64,000 nt of DNA from Candidatus Aramenus sp. CH1 (GCA_022678445.1 JALBWU010000006.1:124001-188000), one strand, 5' to 3'. Counted from the stretch's first letter, positions 27,631-37,264 are shown. Translations and numbers: made by a program. The notes: generated from the sequence alone by a model not told the origin.

Positions 27631-28323
27631 ATGTGCAGGATGTTCGCCTACGTGGGGGAGAGCGTAGAGGACATGAAACTTCTCTACAGCCTACTCGTGG
27701 AGTCAGCACGAAAGGACGTGATAGCTGAGAGGCTAGGCCTCAACCCAGTCCACGGCGACGGTTGGGGGTTAGCCATATACGACGGTGAGAGGCTCCTTCA
27801 CTACAGGAGTTCCAAGCCCATCTTCGAGGAAGAGCTCCCCGACATTGAAGTGAAGGGCAAGTTCTACGCTATCTTTCACGCAAGGCAGGCGACCAACAAG
27901 GCTACAGTGAGCGCCAGGTTTTCCCACCCCTTCCTTGAGACAAACGAAACTCAACTCGTCTTCCTAGCCCACAACGGCTGGGTAGACGAGGAGAGGCTTA
28001 AGGAGAAGCTCAACTTCCGGCCGTCAATTACTACTGACAGCGAACTCGCGTTGAAATACTACACCAAGATTGGTGACGTGAAGTTCCTCGAGGAGGTGAC
28101 CAAGTCTGCCCTAAACTTGTTGATCCTAAAGGTTTCTAGGGAGAGCGGAGAGGCCGAGCTCTTATACGAGAACTACTACGTGAGGAAGGATAGGCCGGAG
28201 TACTACGATATGTACCTATGGGAAGGGAAGGGAGGGATAGCGGTAATGTCCTCAACCCTCAAGTACTACGGTAACCTCAAGGTTAGGGACGTGGAGAAGG
28301 GGAAGCTCTTGAAGCTGGGGTAA
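27631..28323 (+). CDS. Class II glutamine amidotransferase
   Basis: 230 aa Ntn-hydrolase fold; after removal of Met1 the nucleophile is Cys2 (MCRMFAYVGE). Typical motifs follow: GLNPVHGDGWGLAIYD, FHARQATNKATV, SHPFLETNETQLVFLAHNGW and TTDSELALKYY. It resembles the stand-alone YafJ/EgtC-type domain, which hydrolyses glutamine or gamma-glutamyl amides. No synthetase domain is attached and no obvious partner is adjacent. The start is preceded by a GC-poor gap. Confidence 0.9.
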   Translation: MCRMFAYVGESVEDMKLLYSLLVESARKDVIAERLGLNPVHGDGWGLAIYDGERLLHYRSSKPIFEEELPDIEVKGKFYAIFHARQATNKATVSARFSHPFLETNETQLVFLAHNGWVDEERLKEKLNFRPSITTDSELALKYYTKIGDVKFLEEVTKSALNLLILKVSRESGEAELLYENYYVRKDRPEYYDMYLWEGKGGIAVMSSTLKYYGNLKVRDVEKGKLLKLG

Positions 28324-28388
28324 ACTTTTGACAACTATTGTTATATCCTCACGTTTTATGGTTTATATACCTTATTCTCTTGATAAAA

Positions 28389-29799
28389 AAGAAGACAAAC
28401 CTCGTCTGGCGGGGTAAAAGTCTTAAATAACAAAAACGATTTCCTTTTATGACGCTTTCTTTGGCGAACTAAAGATGAGGAGCGGGAGCCGATTACTCCC
28501 GCAATGCCGGAAGCGTCAAAACCATCGTTATAAGACTCTTCCCAAGTGAGTACCAACAGAGGAAACTAAGGAAGTTAGCAGAAGTTTCTTCAAAACTATG
28601 GAACAAGATAAACTACGAGAGAAGGCAACAATTCTTTCAAGAAAAGAAAGTCAACTTTAAGGAAACGTGGGATAAGTATTATGAGAAGTACAAGAAGGTT
28701 CTAGGAGTTAATGCTCAAGCTGTTTTACAGAAGAACAATGAGGCTTGGTCATCATTCTTCTCGTTACTAAAGCAAAAACTTATTAATCACGTCTCGCCAC
28801 CAGCTTATTGGAAAGATGGAGGAAAGAGGAAATTAATCCTAGTAGTTAGGCAAGATCGTTATGAGGTTGATGAGAAAAGGCATGTTCTCTTTTTGAAGGA
28901 TTGGAAGATGGAGATACCCTTCGAAGGTAGGTTAAGGTGGTTTGGTATACAAGGTAGGCTAGAAATTCACGTTGAAGGTAACAAGTTTTATGCTCTTATT
29001 CCCGTTGGTAGGCAAAGAAGAGTGGTAAGCCAATAAAAGAGTCTCTTGTTATTCATTGTGAGAGGGATGAGATTCAAGTTGAGAAGCCTAAGGGTAACAA
29101 GGTTGCGTCAATTGATCTTGGCGTAAACATGTTGTCTACTGTTATTGTTGAGGACGGTACAGTACTCTTTTATAGGGGTTCTCTCGTTAAGAGTGATTAC
29201 TTCTATTTTCAGAAGAGGATTGCTGAACTCGATAAGTTAAAAAGTGAGGTTGAGAAGGTTTAAGAACAAGAAGCTAGGGAAGAAGCGCTGATGGAGAGGG
29301 AAAGAATTTTCTTTAAGCTTTATCGTAGGCTTCTTCATTACTACGGAACTTTAGCATCTCACCTTGCTAAGTATTTGTGGTCTCTTGGTGTCTCTATTGT
29401 TTACTTAGGTTATCCCTATTTTATTTCTCAGGATAAGGGTAACAAGTTTACTTCAAATATTTGGTCTTATCATAAGTTAGTTGATGCGTTAGTGAATAAG
29501 CTTTATGAGTACGACATAAAGACGTACCTAGCGATTGAGTACAATACCTCGCGTTTCTGCGCTTACCATAACGTTAAGGTTGACAGAAGGCCTAGGGGAG
29601 TTGTTAGCTGTCCTTTTGGTCGTAAACTTCACAGCAACGTCAACAGTGCGTTAAACATTATGAAACTAGTAGTGAAGAAGATTGTCAACGCGTTGAAAAA
29701 CCTCTTTCTTTTTTTGTGAAGTCTAGTAGAGAAACTCCTCTTATGAAGAGTAACGCCTTAGACCCTAGCGGAACCCTCGCAGGGCGGGGAGGGGGTCAG
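28389..29799 (+). mobile_element. IS605-type tnpB element, near full length, inactivated
   Basis: Left end AAGAAGACAAACCTCGTCTG at 28389, right end AGGGCGGGGAGGGGGTCAG at 29799. TnpB runs VKTIVIRLFPSEYQQRKLRK (28515) through LRWFGIQGRLEIHVEGNKFY, a frameshift near 29010, RuvC VASIDLGVNMLSTVIVEDGT (29100), a TAA near 29260, LHYYGTLASHLAKYLWSLGV and CAYHNVKVDRRPRGVVSC. The final catalytic Asp is changed: NVNSALNI instead of DVNGALNI in the other copies. So the nuclease is dead by frameshift, nonsense and active-site loss. The 3' end of the guide RNA should coincide with the right end. Confidence 0.87.
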
Positions 29800-29957
29800 A
29801 TACTTGTTCATAAATTATGTTATATGAAGAATATTTTTAAGCATTAAATAAAGTATCTTCTTAAAATTTTGCATAACTTCTAAAACTGTTCTTCCATATT
29901 AAATGAAAAATAATTTTCTCGTTAGCTTGGAAAACACACTTGGAAAAGAGAAGCCTT

Positions 29958-30839
29958 TCAGTGTGAAGAGTTCAACTTCTTTAACACATCTTCTAAGTTT
30001 TCTACCTTTATATTATATCTAATTAAGTCTCTAATCTCCTCAGCATATTTCTTACGCTCAGGATTCTTGCTATTTTTTATGAATTCTTCTAGCTCGTTTA
30101 ATTCACTTTCTTTTATAACTGCTAAATCTTGATCTTTGCTTATTATAGTTATGTTATCGCAGACTCCTTCACTTACTTCATGATAGACTTCGGAGAAGAT
30201 TGACATATCGTTGAGACCAAAGTTTTTTATTTTTCCAAAAGTACGTAAATAAATAATATGTTTCATTTCTTCTTCATAAGAACTAAAAGAAATTCCTATT
30301 TCCTCAGGGAATTTCAAAAATTCGCCTTCCAATTTCTTTGTAATATACTCTTCTAAATCTTTTATTCTATTTTCTGACATTATTTCATTCTGAATTTCGG
30401 ATAGCCTTTTGCATATAAGCTCATTACGAAGTTTAGAGAAAATCTTATTTGCTAGGAGTGGTCTTATCTCCCTATCAGTGTTATGATAGTTCTTCCTAGT
30501 AGTATTAGGATATAGCCTATATCGTCTATTCTCAAATAGCTGATAGAAGTTCTGTTTAATCTCATCCAATAATTCCATCTTATTTTCTACAAAAAGTTCA
30601 TCCCAGTTATTTTCTTTCATTTTCGATATAATTAAATCTCTCAATATTATAAAAGACTCAGCTATAATTTTGAGCAATTCATTTTTTACACTATAGGGAA
30701 CATAGATACTGTAACCTTTTTCTTTTAAGTTTCTAATTAATTCCATAGCTTGTTTATGCCTGTCAGTGAATTCAAAAAGGTAGTCTATAAGTACATTAGT
30801 ATCTAGCACATAGCATTTATTCAAATATTGCTTCACCAA
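29958..30839 (-). CDS. Large PIN-domain nuclease paired with a helical protein
   Basis: 293 aa, about twice the size of VapC. The PIN start is CYVLDTNVLIDYLFEFTDRH near residue 9 and the later acidic motifs are FGLNDMSIFSEVYHE near residue 207 and ITIISKDQDLAVIKESEL near residue 230. Between them lies an insertion of about 100 helical, charged residues. A C-terminal Lys/Glu-rich helix follows. The gene overlaps the upstream helical-protein gene by 23 bp, so the two are made together. By analogy with PIN toxins it should cut RNA and the partner might restrain it, but this architecture is not a standard VapBC. Confidence 0.7.
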   Translation of the reverse strand: MVKQYLNKCYVLDTNVLIDYLFEFTDRHKQAMELIRNLKEKGYSIYVPYSVKNELLKIIAESFIILRDLIISKMKENNWDELFVENKMELLDEIKQNFYQLFENRRYRLYPNTTRKNYHNTDREIRPLLANKIFSKLRNELICKRLSEIQNEIMSENRIKDLEEYITKKLEGEFLKFPEEIGISFSSYEEEMKHIIYLRTFGKIKNFGLNDMSIFSEVYHEVSEGVCDNITIISKDQDLAVIKESELNELEEFIKNSKNPERKKYAEEIRDLIRYNIKVENLEDVLKKLNSSH

Positions 30840-31524
30840 ATAATAAGCTATACTTGTCCTTTATTGTAGAAGGTTTAGCTAAGACAACTATAAGGCGGGT
30901 TAAGGTTTCGTAATCTACTCTTTCTCCTTCAAGGTAGGCAATTATTGGGTAAGACAAGACAAAAATAAGAATATTAGTTATAGATACTAATTTCCTAAGT
31001 CTTTTGTCATCCTTTGCTTTTGATGCTGCAGTATCATAGCTCCTAATATTCTCCACTAGCTCAGTTAATAACCTAATGAACACTTTGTAGTAAAATTCCA
31101 TTACTGTGTTTACCAATTCTCTTTCCTCTATGATCTTTAGGAACTCCTCTTTTCCTTTTATTAGCTCATCAAGCATCCCATAATATTTGTTTAGCCAATA
31201 GTTTTTGTATTCCTCAGTAGGAAGATTATTCAATAATTCATTAATTGTGTTGAGTCTTTTTAACTTATCTGAGTATTTATCTAAGAAGCCTTGTATAGTG
31301 GTTAAATAATCAAGGTTTGGAGAAGACAAAAGATTAAACAGAGCAGACATCAAATTAAGCACATCCTTCTTTAATTCCTCATCGTCAAGCAACTTCTTTA
31401 TATCTTCATCTATTCTTTCAACAAAATCACCTTGTGGAATTCCAAGTAGTCTTAATTGCTTTTTGTTAGGGCTAAATATGTAAATTTCGTCAACAGCGTT
31501 TTTAAGTTCTGTTACTAATGACAT
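30817..31524 (-). CDS. Unknown all-helical protein upstream of the PIN nuclease
   Basis: 235 aa, predicted almost entirely helical (DEDIKKLLDDEELKKDVLNL, then MLDELIKGKEEFLKIIEERE), with one hydrophobic helix (LVSITNILIFVLSYPIIAYL near residues 175-195) that may be a membrane segment or a buried core helix. No DNA-binding motif of the usual antitoxin types is visible. The 3' end overlaps the PIN gene. I recognise no family; it could be an antitoxin, a sensor or a structural partner. Confidence 0.55.
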   Translation of the reverse strand: MSLVTELKNAVDEIYIFSPNKKQLRLLGIPQGDFVERIDEDIKKLLDDEELKKDVLNLMSALFNLLSSPNLDYLTTIQGFLDKYSDKLKRLNTINELLNNLPTEEYKNYWLNKYYGMLDELIKGKEEFLKIIEERELVNTVMEFYYKVFIRLLTELVENIRSYDTAASKAKDDKRLRKLVSITNILIFVLSYPIIAYLEGERVDYETLTRLIVVLAKPSTIKDKYSLLFGEAIFE

Positions 31525-31638
31525 TTAATTAATTGTATGTGATCAGATCTTTTTAAATTTTTCTCAAATTTTAATGCTTTACAATCCTATGTTTTGAATA
31601 AGCTGAATTTACTGTATGGGAAAGTGAGTAGTTTGATA

Positions 31639-31700
31639 AAGAAAAGGCAAACCTCGCCTTTTAAGGGTGTGTGGACAACAATTTTGTTATGTTGAATATA
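31639..31700 (+). mobile_element. IS605 left-end scrap joined to an IS6-type end
   Basis: 31639-31666 (AAGAAAAGGCAAACCTCGCC) is an IS605-type left-end hairpin; 31667-31700 (GTGTGTGGACAACAATTTTG) is the left end of the IS6-type element. The two families are fused with nothing between them and neither has a second end. Confidence 0.6.
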
Positions 31701-31748
31701 ATAAGAACATTAAATTGGAAACCAAAGAATAATATTATTTAAGAATAA

Positions 31749-32343
31749 CTATTTCTCTTGAATGCACTTGAAAAGTCCTTTAAGGCCTTCGTCTTTGTCT
31801 AATGCTAGATTCCCAAAGTGACGCCCCATGAAATAGGAAAATGAGGCTAAGTCTGACCAATAATCTGTCTTTAAGTCTTTTTCACTTTTACCAAAGCTCC
31901 ACATTAAAAACTGTGCTAGATATAATTTGCCTTTAGAATCGCTAGAGATGTTAGGTAATTGCAATAATTTATCTACAACCTCTTTCACATTCGCATCCTT
32001 GGACAAGACATAATCTACTACTATATCGTAAATTAGTTCATCTAAATCGATGTGAGATAAATATAAAACGCGATTTGCTTCTTCGCATTCATAACCTTTG
32101 GAATCTCCGTCAAAGAATCCATAAATCTCGTAATTCCTATGTATCTTCCTTAAGTTTTTTACAACTTCGCGTACGTTATCCCTACCGCCGACCTGACAAA
32201 CTAGCTTTTCCTCATCAAGTGCTCAGCAGTCATAATTAACGTATCTTTTTGCCTTATTATGAGCCTCCCTTAACGAGTTAGCCCCAAATAATCCTAAAAT
32301 AAAATAAACGTCAGTTTTTCCTTCAACTACTAACCACTTTCAT
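31749..32343 (-). pseudogene. TOPRIM-like protein (DUF3226/DUF4435 type), broken
   Basis: Minus strand. After a one-base shift next to the ATG at 32343 the frame reads KWLVVEGKTDVYFILGLFGA, with the TOPRIM Glu in VEGKTD. A TGA interrupts after RYVNYDC; then CQVGGRDNVREVVKNLRKIH and YGFFDGDSKGYECEEANRV supply the DxD pair of the TOPRIM fold. The C-terminal part, to GLFKCIQEK at 31749, is helical. TOPRIM proteins of this kind bind Mg2+ and cut or process nucleic acid, often as parts of defence systems. It lies upstream of, and in line with, the helical/PIN pair. Confidence 0.6.
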
Positions 32344-32409
32344 CCAAACAACCTCCTCTCAGATCTTCGTTGATTTTTTCCATTTCTACAAAAAGAGCTT
32401 AAAGCGACT

Positions 32410-32973
32410 TTAACAGAGGTCGTCCCCATACTCGAAGTTGGCCTTGGAGTCCCTCAACCTCGGTAGGTTCCTGTCCTTCTCCGACAGGATGTAGTCGCCA
32501 ACAACCTTGGGCCACTGCACGTTTATCTCCGGGTCTTCGTACCTCACCCCGGAGTCGTGCTCTTTCGAAAACTCCCTTGTCACGAAGTAAACTACGTGGG
32601 ATTCCTCAAGGGCAAGGAAACCGTGGGCAAAGCCTGCTGGAATCCAAAGCAACTTCCCTGGAGTTAGAACAGCGGAGACCCACCTCTTGTAGCTTGGCGA
32701 ACCCTTCCTTAAGTCAACGGCTACATCGTAAATCTTTCCCGAAATTACGGTCACCAGCTTTCCTTGAGGTACTGGCTTTAGCTGGAAGTGTAAACCCCTC
32801 AGCACTCCTCTTCTGGAAAAGGAATGATTAACTTGGGCAAACCTGCAAGGAACGTACTCCTTGAAGTTGCTCTCCTTGTAAATCTCCTCGAAGAAGCCCC
32901 TATCATCTGAGAACTGCTTTGCCTCAATTAAAACAACTTCTGGGATTACTAGCCTTCTAAATTGAAAAGGCAT
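32410..32973 (-). CDS. rmlC: dTDP-4-dehydrorhamnose 3,5-epimerase
   Basis: 187 aa cupin enzyme, third step of dTDP-L-rhamnose synthesis. Signatures: FSDDRGFFEEIYKESNF, QVNHSFSRRGVLRGLHFQ (catalytic His in LRGLHFQ), GKIYDVAVDLRKGSPSY and WIPAGFAHGFLALEE. Full length. It is the last gene of the leftward rmlD-A-B-C operon, 64 bp after rmlB. Rhamnose is a plausible component of the surface glycan made by the downstream cluster. Confidence 0.95.
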   Translation of the reverse strand: MPFQFRRLVIPEVVLIEAKQFSDDRGFFEEIYKESNFKEYVPCRFAQVNHSFSRRGVLRGLHFQLKPVPQGKLVTVISGKIYDVAVDLRKGSPSYKRWVSAVLTPGKLLWIPAGFAHGFLALEESHVVYFVTREFSKEHDSGVRYEDPEINVQWPKVVGDYILSEKDRNLPRLRDSKANFEYGDDLC

Positions 32974-33037
32974 ACCCCTCTCACCTCCACGGAACGTCGT
33001 CTTTGAAGAACTTGTCAGTTAATAAGGGTTCCCACCA

Positions 33038-33931
33038 CTACCTATTTTCTAGGTACCAGTTCACCGTTTTCTTTAACCCTTCTTTCAATGGAGTTACCTC
33101 GTACTTCAGGGAAGTAGTCATGCAGTACCTTTTGTCGTGCCCTGGCCTATCTTCCACGAACTTGATAACAACGTCTTTACCCATCACCTCCCCTATCAAC
33201 TTCACTAACTCTAGATTAGTGATCCTCTGCCCTCCTGGAACGTTGTAAACTTCTCCCTTCCAATTAGTCCTCTTTATCACCTCTCCTATTACCCTAGCAG
33301 TGTCCTCAACGTAAATCCAATCCCTTTCCTGCTTCCCATCCCCGTAAATTGGGATAGGCAAGTTCATTGAGGTCCTTATAATGGTCTTGGGTATCAGCTT
33401 TTCTGGAAATTGCCGAGGACCGTAATTGTTTGACGGCCTTATCAACGCCGCCTTTACCCCGTAAGTCCTAACGTAAGCTTTCACAAACAAGTCTGCAGAT
33501 GCCTTTGACGCGCTATAAGGAGATGAAGGAAACAAGGGAGAGCTTTCATCTCCGCACTGCTCATCTCCGTAAACCTCGTCGGTTGAAACGTGAAGGTACT
33601 TGAAGTTGTACTTTCTCGATGCCTCTAACACGTTTATTGTCCCAATGACGTTCGTTTCAACGAAGTACTTTGGGGAGTAAATTGACCTATCCACGTGGGT
33701 TTCTGCTGCGAAGTTTATCACTAGCTCAGCGTTTGATAAAGCTTTGTCAAGTTCCTCCAGGTTTCTTACGTCTCCTCTCAGGAACACGTGGTCAGTTCCC
33801 TTTAAGTTCTCCAACCTACCAGCGTAAGTTAAAGCGTCAAATACAAGGGGCTTTACGCCCTGCTTGTTCAGCTCTCTCACAAAGGCCGAGCCTATGAATC
33901 CAGCTCCTCCCAGCACTACAACGTTATCCAC
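33038..33931 (-). CDS. rmlB: dTDP-glucose 4,6-dehydratase
   Basis: 297 aa short-chain dehydrogenase. The Rossmann start VVLGGAGFIGSAFVREL binds NAD; VSTDEVYGD gives the catalytic Thr, Asp and Glu, and YSASKASADLFVKAY the Tyr-X3-Lys. NYGPRQFPEKLIPKTI is the family motif. It overlaps the end of rmlA by 16 bp. It makes dTDP-4-keto-6-deoxyglucose for rhamnose. Confidence 0.95.
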   Translation of the reverse strand: MDNVVVLGGAGFIGSAFVRELNKQGVKPLVFDALTYAGRLENLKGTDHVFLRGDVRNLEELDKALSNAELVINFAAETHVDRSIYSPKYFVETNVIGTINVLEASRKYNFKYLHVSTDEVYGDEQCGDESSPLFPSSPYSASKASADLFVKAYVRTYGVKAALIRPSNNYGPRQFPEKLIPKTIIRTSMNLPIPIYGDGKQERDWIYVEDTARVIGEVIKRTNWKGEVYNVPGGQRITNLELVKLIGEVMGKDVVIKFVEDRPGHDKRYCMTTSLKYEVTPLKEGLKKTVNWYLENR

Positions 33932-34958
33932 GAGTTTTCACCAACAACTAGTTTTTGCCACCTTTCTCCCTTTTTAATTAGCGCGTTATTTCCTATTATG
34001 GAGTCTAAAAGGGAAACGCCTTGAATTCTCACGTTGTCTAAAATTACGCTATACTGAACTTCGCTTTTCTCAATCACGCAGTTATCTCCTATTGAGCTAA
34101 ACGACCCAACGTATGAATCCCTTATTACAGTTCCCTTTCCCACATACGTTGGACCCCTAACTACGCTGTTCTCTATTGTCGCTCCCTCCTCCACGAACAC
34201 CCTTCCCTCAACGCGTGAGTTAACTATTTTAGCTGAGCTTATCTTCCTCTCCATCTTTGAATCTAAAAGGAAGGCGTTTGCCTCAATTATGTCCTTTGGA
34301 GTTCCAGTGTCCTTCCACCAACCTTCCACAACCTCGTAAGTTACGCTTAGTCCCCTGTTTATTAGGCCTTGGATTGCGTCAGTTATTTCCAGCTCTCCTC
34401 TCCAGCTGGGCTTTAAGTTCTCAATAACCTCGAAAATTGAGGAATCAAAGCCGTAAACTCCCACCAAAGCCAGATCTGAGATTCTCTCCTTTGGTTTCTC
34501 CACGAGCCTCACTATTTTCCCTTCTTTTACTACAGCAACGCCAAACCTCGAGGGGTTCGTCAACCTTAGCCAAGAGGATGGACGCGTTAGAGGTAAATGA
34601 GGCAAACTTCCTCATGTCGTAGTTTACTAGATTGTCGCCCAAGTAAACTAAGAACTTTTCCTCTCCAACCAAGTCCTTAACCTTGTAAACTGCGTCAGCT
34701 AACCCCCTAGCCCTTCCTTGGTAAACGTAAGTGATGTTGACGTTGAACTTAGAGCCATCGCCGTAGTAATCTATCACTTTTCGTGGCGTGTTGTCTCCAA
34801 GGATAATTGATCACGTCGCGAATTCCGGCGTCGCGCAATTGCTCTAAAACCCATTGGGAAATTGGCTTTCCAGCTACTTTTATGAGCTGTTTAGGTCCAG
34901 TGTGGGTTAAAGGCCTCAGCCTAGTTCCTTGACCTCCGTGAAGAATAACCGCCTTCAC
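33916..34958 (-). pseudogene. rmlA: Glucose-1-phosphate thymidylyltransferase, two frameshifts
   Basis: The start AVILHGGQGTRLRPLTHTGP is the nucleotide-binding signature (usually AGGxGTRL; here HGGQGTRL). Near 34800 the frame shifts to IDYYGDGSKFNVNITYVYQG and LVYLGDNLV, and near 34550 again to NPSRFGVAVVKEGKIVRLVE, then WKDTGTPKDIIEANAFLL. A left-handed beta-helix follows (VVRGPTYVGKGTVIRDSYVG), as in the long archaeal form of about 345 residues. The start overlaps the rmlD stop. The surrounding operon is intact, so assembly indels are a serious alternative to loss of function. Confidence 0.85.
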
Positions 34959-35785
34959 GATACCACCATGTACTTTAAGTTTTCCTCTAGGGAGTAAAAT
35001 TCAGTTGAGAGCAATTTCCTCGCTCTCGTCACGTCAAGGGAGGAGTCGAAGGGCCTCTTTGCTATCCAACCCTTAACGTTGTCGACTTCCGCGATTTGCT
35101 TAGGTAAGTTAAAGAGCTCAGCCACCTTCAGAGCGAGGTCGTACCTAGAAATTCTCTCTCCTGCTACGTGAATTAAGCCGGTTTTCCTCATTTCCGTGAA
35201 CTCTTTTATTGCCTCAGCCAAAAGCCTCGCTGAAATTGGGGAGTAATAGCCCTTGTAGGCGTTAACTACGTTGCCAGACTTGAGGGTTTTGTAAACAAAA
35301 GTTGGAAATCCCTTGTACCTAAAAACACCGGAAGTTCTAACAACCAAAGAGTCGTCGTAGGAAAGGGCGTAAGCTTCTCCCAAGAGTTTAGAAAGGCCGT
35401 AATAGTTGATTGGGTTAGGTAAGTCTTGCTCAGAGTAGAGCCCCCTTTCTCCGTCAAAAACGTAATCACTACTAACGTGAACTAGATATGCCTCAACAAC
35501 TCTGGACGCCCTGACCATGTGTTTTACGGCCTCAGCGTTGACCTTTATGGCTTTTTGTCTGTCTTTTTCACAGCCGTCAACGTCCGTAAAAGCTGAAGCG
35601 TTAATTACCACGTCTGGCCTAACCTTTAGGATAAGGTCCTCTAGGTGGGGAAAATCGGTGACGTCTAGCTTAATGCCACCAGGGATCTCGAATGAGGAGT
35701 AGGTCTTTACTGCCTCCGGAAAGAGAGAAGATAGTTCTAAGCCAAGTTGACCGGAAGCGCCAACGATCAGCGTTTTCATGAGCAA
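34955..35785 (-). CDS. rmlD: dTDP-4-dehydrorhamnose reductase
   Basis: 276 aa. NAD(P)-binding GASGQLGLELSSLFPEAV, the ASAFTDVDGCE motif, SSDYVFDGERGLY and NYYGLSKLLGE (Tyr-X3-Lys) identify RmlD, the last step of dTDP-L-rhamnose synthesis. The likely start is the Met two codons in (MKTLIVGA). First gene of the leftward rml operon; overlaps rmlA by 4 bp. Confidence 0.94.
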   Translation of the reverse strand: MLMKTLIVGASGQLGLELSSLFPEAVKTYSSFEIPGGIKLDVTDFPHLEDLILKVRPDVVINASAFTDVDGCEKDRQKAIKVNAEAVKHMVRASRVVEAYLVHVSSDYVFDGERGLYSEQDLPNPINYYGLSKLLGEAYALSYDDSLVVRTSGVFRYKGFPTFVYKTLKSGNVVNAYKGYYSPISARLLAEAIKEFTEMRKTGLIHVAGERISRYDLALKVAELFNLPKQIAEVDNVKGWIAKRPFDSSLDVTRARKLLSTEFYSLEENLKYMVVS

Positions 35786-35857
35786 TATTTCAACTACTTA
35801 AAAATAAAACTTTTGTGGAGAAATATTAGATGGGCAATTAGCGTCAAAAGAGATGGG

Positions 35858-37264
35858 CTATTTGCTCAGAATTCTTAAAACGTGATATACGAAATTTAGT
35901 CTTCTTGGCAAAAACGTTCTTATTAATTCCACGTCGTCCCTTTCAATAATTCCTAGGAATTTGAAGGCGAGTAGAACAGCAATTAACAGCAGGACATCAA
36001 GGAAAGGAGGATCCACAAAAACCTCGTAAATCCCTACCAAGGGTAAAATTGATAGGATTGCGTACTCCTTCGTGGTAGGGAAAAACACCTTGGTTTTCAG
36101 TGCGTAAAATAACGTAAAGGTAGCGCTAGCTGCTGAAACAATTATTTGAGACAAAGCTCCCCCCATTATTCCAATTCTAGGAATTAAGAGAAAGGAGGTC
36201 GTCAACACGGTTAAGGCATTAAGAACGGTAAGAACTAGGAATGGCCGAAGATCTCTTTTAAAGGCGACAATGAAGGTAGATAGAACACTAATTGGAAAAG
36301 GTAAAGATGAAGCAATTAATAAGAGGACAAAGGCAGGAATTCCAGGCGAATAGTCTGGGAAGAAATGACTGATTACCATTTCACCCACTGGTAGGAAAAA
36401 TATCGCTACAAGAGTAAGGAGAGCTGTTACTCTGAAGGAGATGGAGCTCATTCTTCCCTCGTCTTTTCCTAGGACTTTATAGAAAGACGCAGTCGGCAAA
36501 ATGACGTTAGACAACGAACCTAAGAGCATTGAAGGCACTGACGCAACTAAAGCTGAGAATTGATAAATTCCTAGGTAGTAAGAACCTAATAAGTATGAAG
36601 TGATAACTCTATCTCCTTGAGAGGAGAGAAAGCCTGTAACATTAGACAAGAATAGAGGCAAGGATTCCCTAAACGACTTTATTAAGAACTTTACGTCAAA
36701 GTCCGGAAAAACAAAACCGACCTTTCTGGAAATGAAGAAGTAATTAAGGGAAGTTGCTATTACCCCACCTAAGGTCCATATCCCTATGAATAAATAAAGG
36801 TTGTGCAACAGCACAGCAATTATCGATATTCCCCACCTAATAACGAGAAAGGTAATACCAGTAACTGCGCTCTCCGTGAACATATCCATCCCAATCATTT
36901 CTGCGTTCTCTACAGCCGTAAACAGGTAAAGGAACAGGTAAGGGATGGTTAGCCATACGTAAAGGGGAAAGGCAAATAAAACTAGGAGAAAAGGTAAGGC
37001 AACGAAGGGTATTGCAAGAAACTTCCTAACATAAGGTTTGTGCTCGCCTTTAGCGTAAAAGTATGAAATTTCTCGCGTGACTATTGCACTGGGCAAAAAG
37101 AAGAATATTGTGGCAACTATTACTTCTAATAGCTGTATGATGGCGACCCTGCCAAAGAATTGCGGATCAGTTATCTTAGCAGTTATTATAAAGAATACCA
37201 ACGCTACAACAACGTTGAACGTAGTGACGCTTAGAGACTTCAGCCAGTTCTTTATTGGATTCAT
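35858..37264 (-). CDS. Polysaccharide/oligosaccharide flippase (MOP superfamily)
   Basis: 468 aa with about 14 hydrophobic segments, beginning VTTFNVVVALVFFIITAKIT, and the family pattern QGDRVITSYLLGSYYLGIYQ near residue 215. Such Wzx-like flippases turn lipid-linked glycans across the membrane. It sits between rhamnose synthesis and the glycosyltransferase cluster, which supports a role in exporting a lipid-linked oligosaccharide for N-glycosylation or a surface polysaccharide. Confidence 0.88.
   Translation of the reverse strand: MNPIKNWLKSLSVTTFNVVVALVFFIITAKITDPQFFGRVAIIQLLEVIVATIFFFLPSAIVTREISYFYAKGEHKPYVRKFLAIPFVALPFLLVLFAFPLYVWLTIPYLFLYLFTAVENAEMIGMDMFTESAVTGITFLVIRWGISIIAVLLHNLYLFIGIWTLGGVIATSLNYFFISRKVGFVFPDFDVKFLIKSFRESLPLFLSNVTGFLSSQGDRVITSYLLGSYYLGIYQFSALVASVPSMLLGSLSNVILPTASFYKVLGKDEGRMSSISFRVTALLTLVAIFFLPVGEMVISHFFPDYSPGIPAFVLLLIASSLPFPISVLSTFIVAFKRDLRPFLVLTVLNALTVLTTSFLLIPRIGIMGGALSQIIVSAASATFTLFYALKTKVFFPTTKEYAILSILPLVGIYEVFVDPPFLDVLLLIAVLLAFKFLGIIERDDVELIRTFLPRRLNFVYHVLRILSK

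Noticed and set aside
30817-31524. Helical protein considered as a Cas or Csm small subunit.
   Set aside because: No sequence motif or neighbouring cas gene supports it; the partner is a PIN nuclease.
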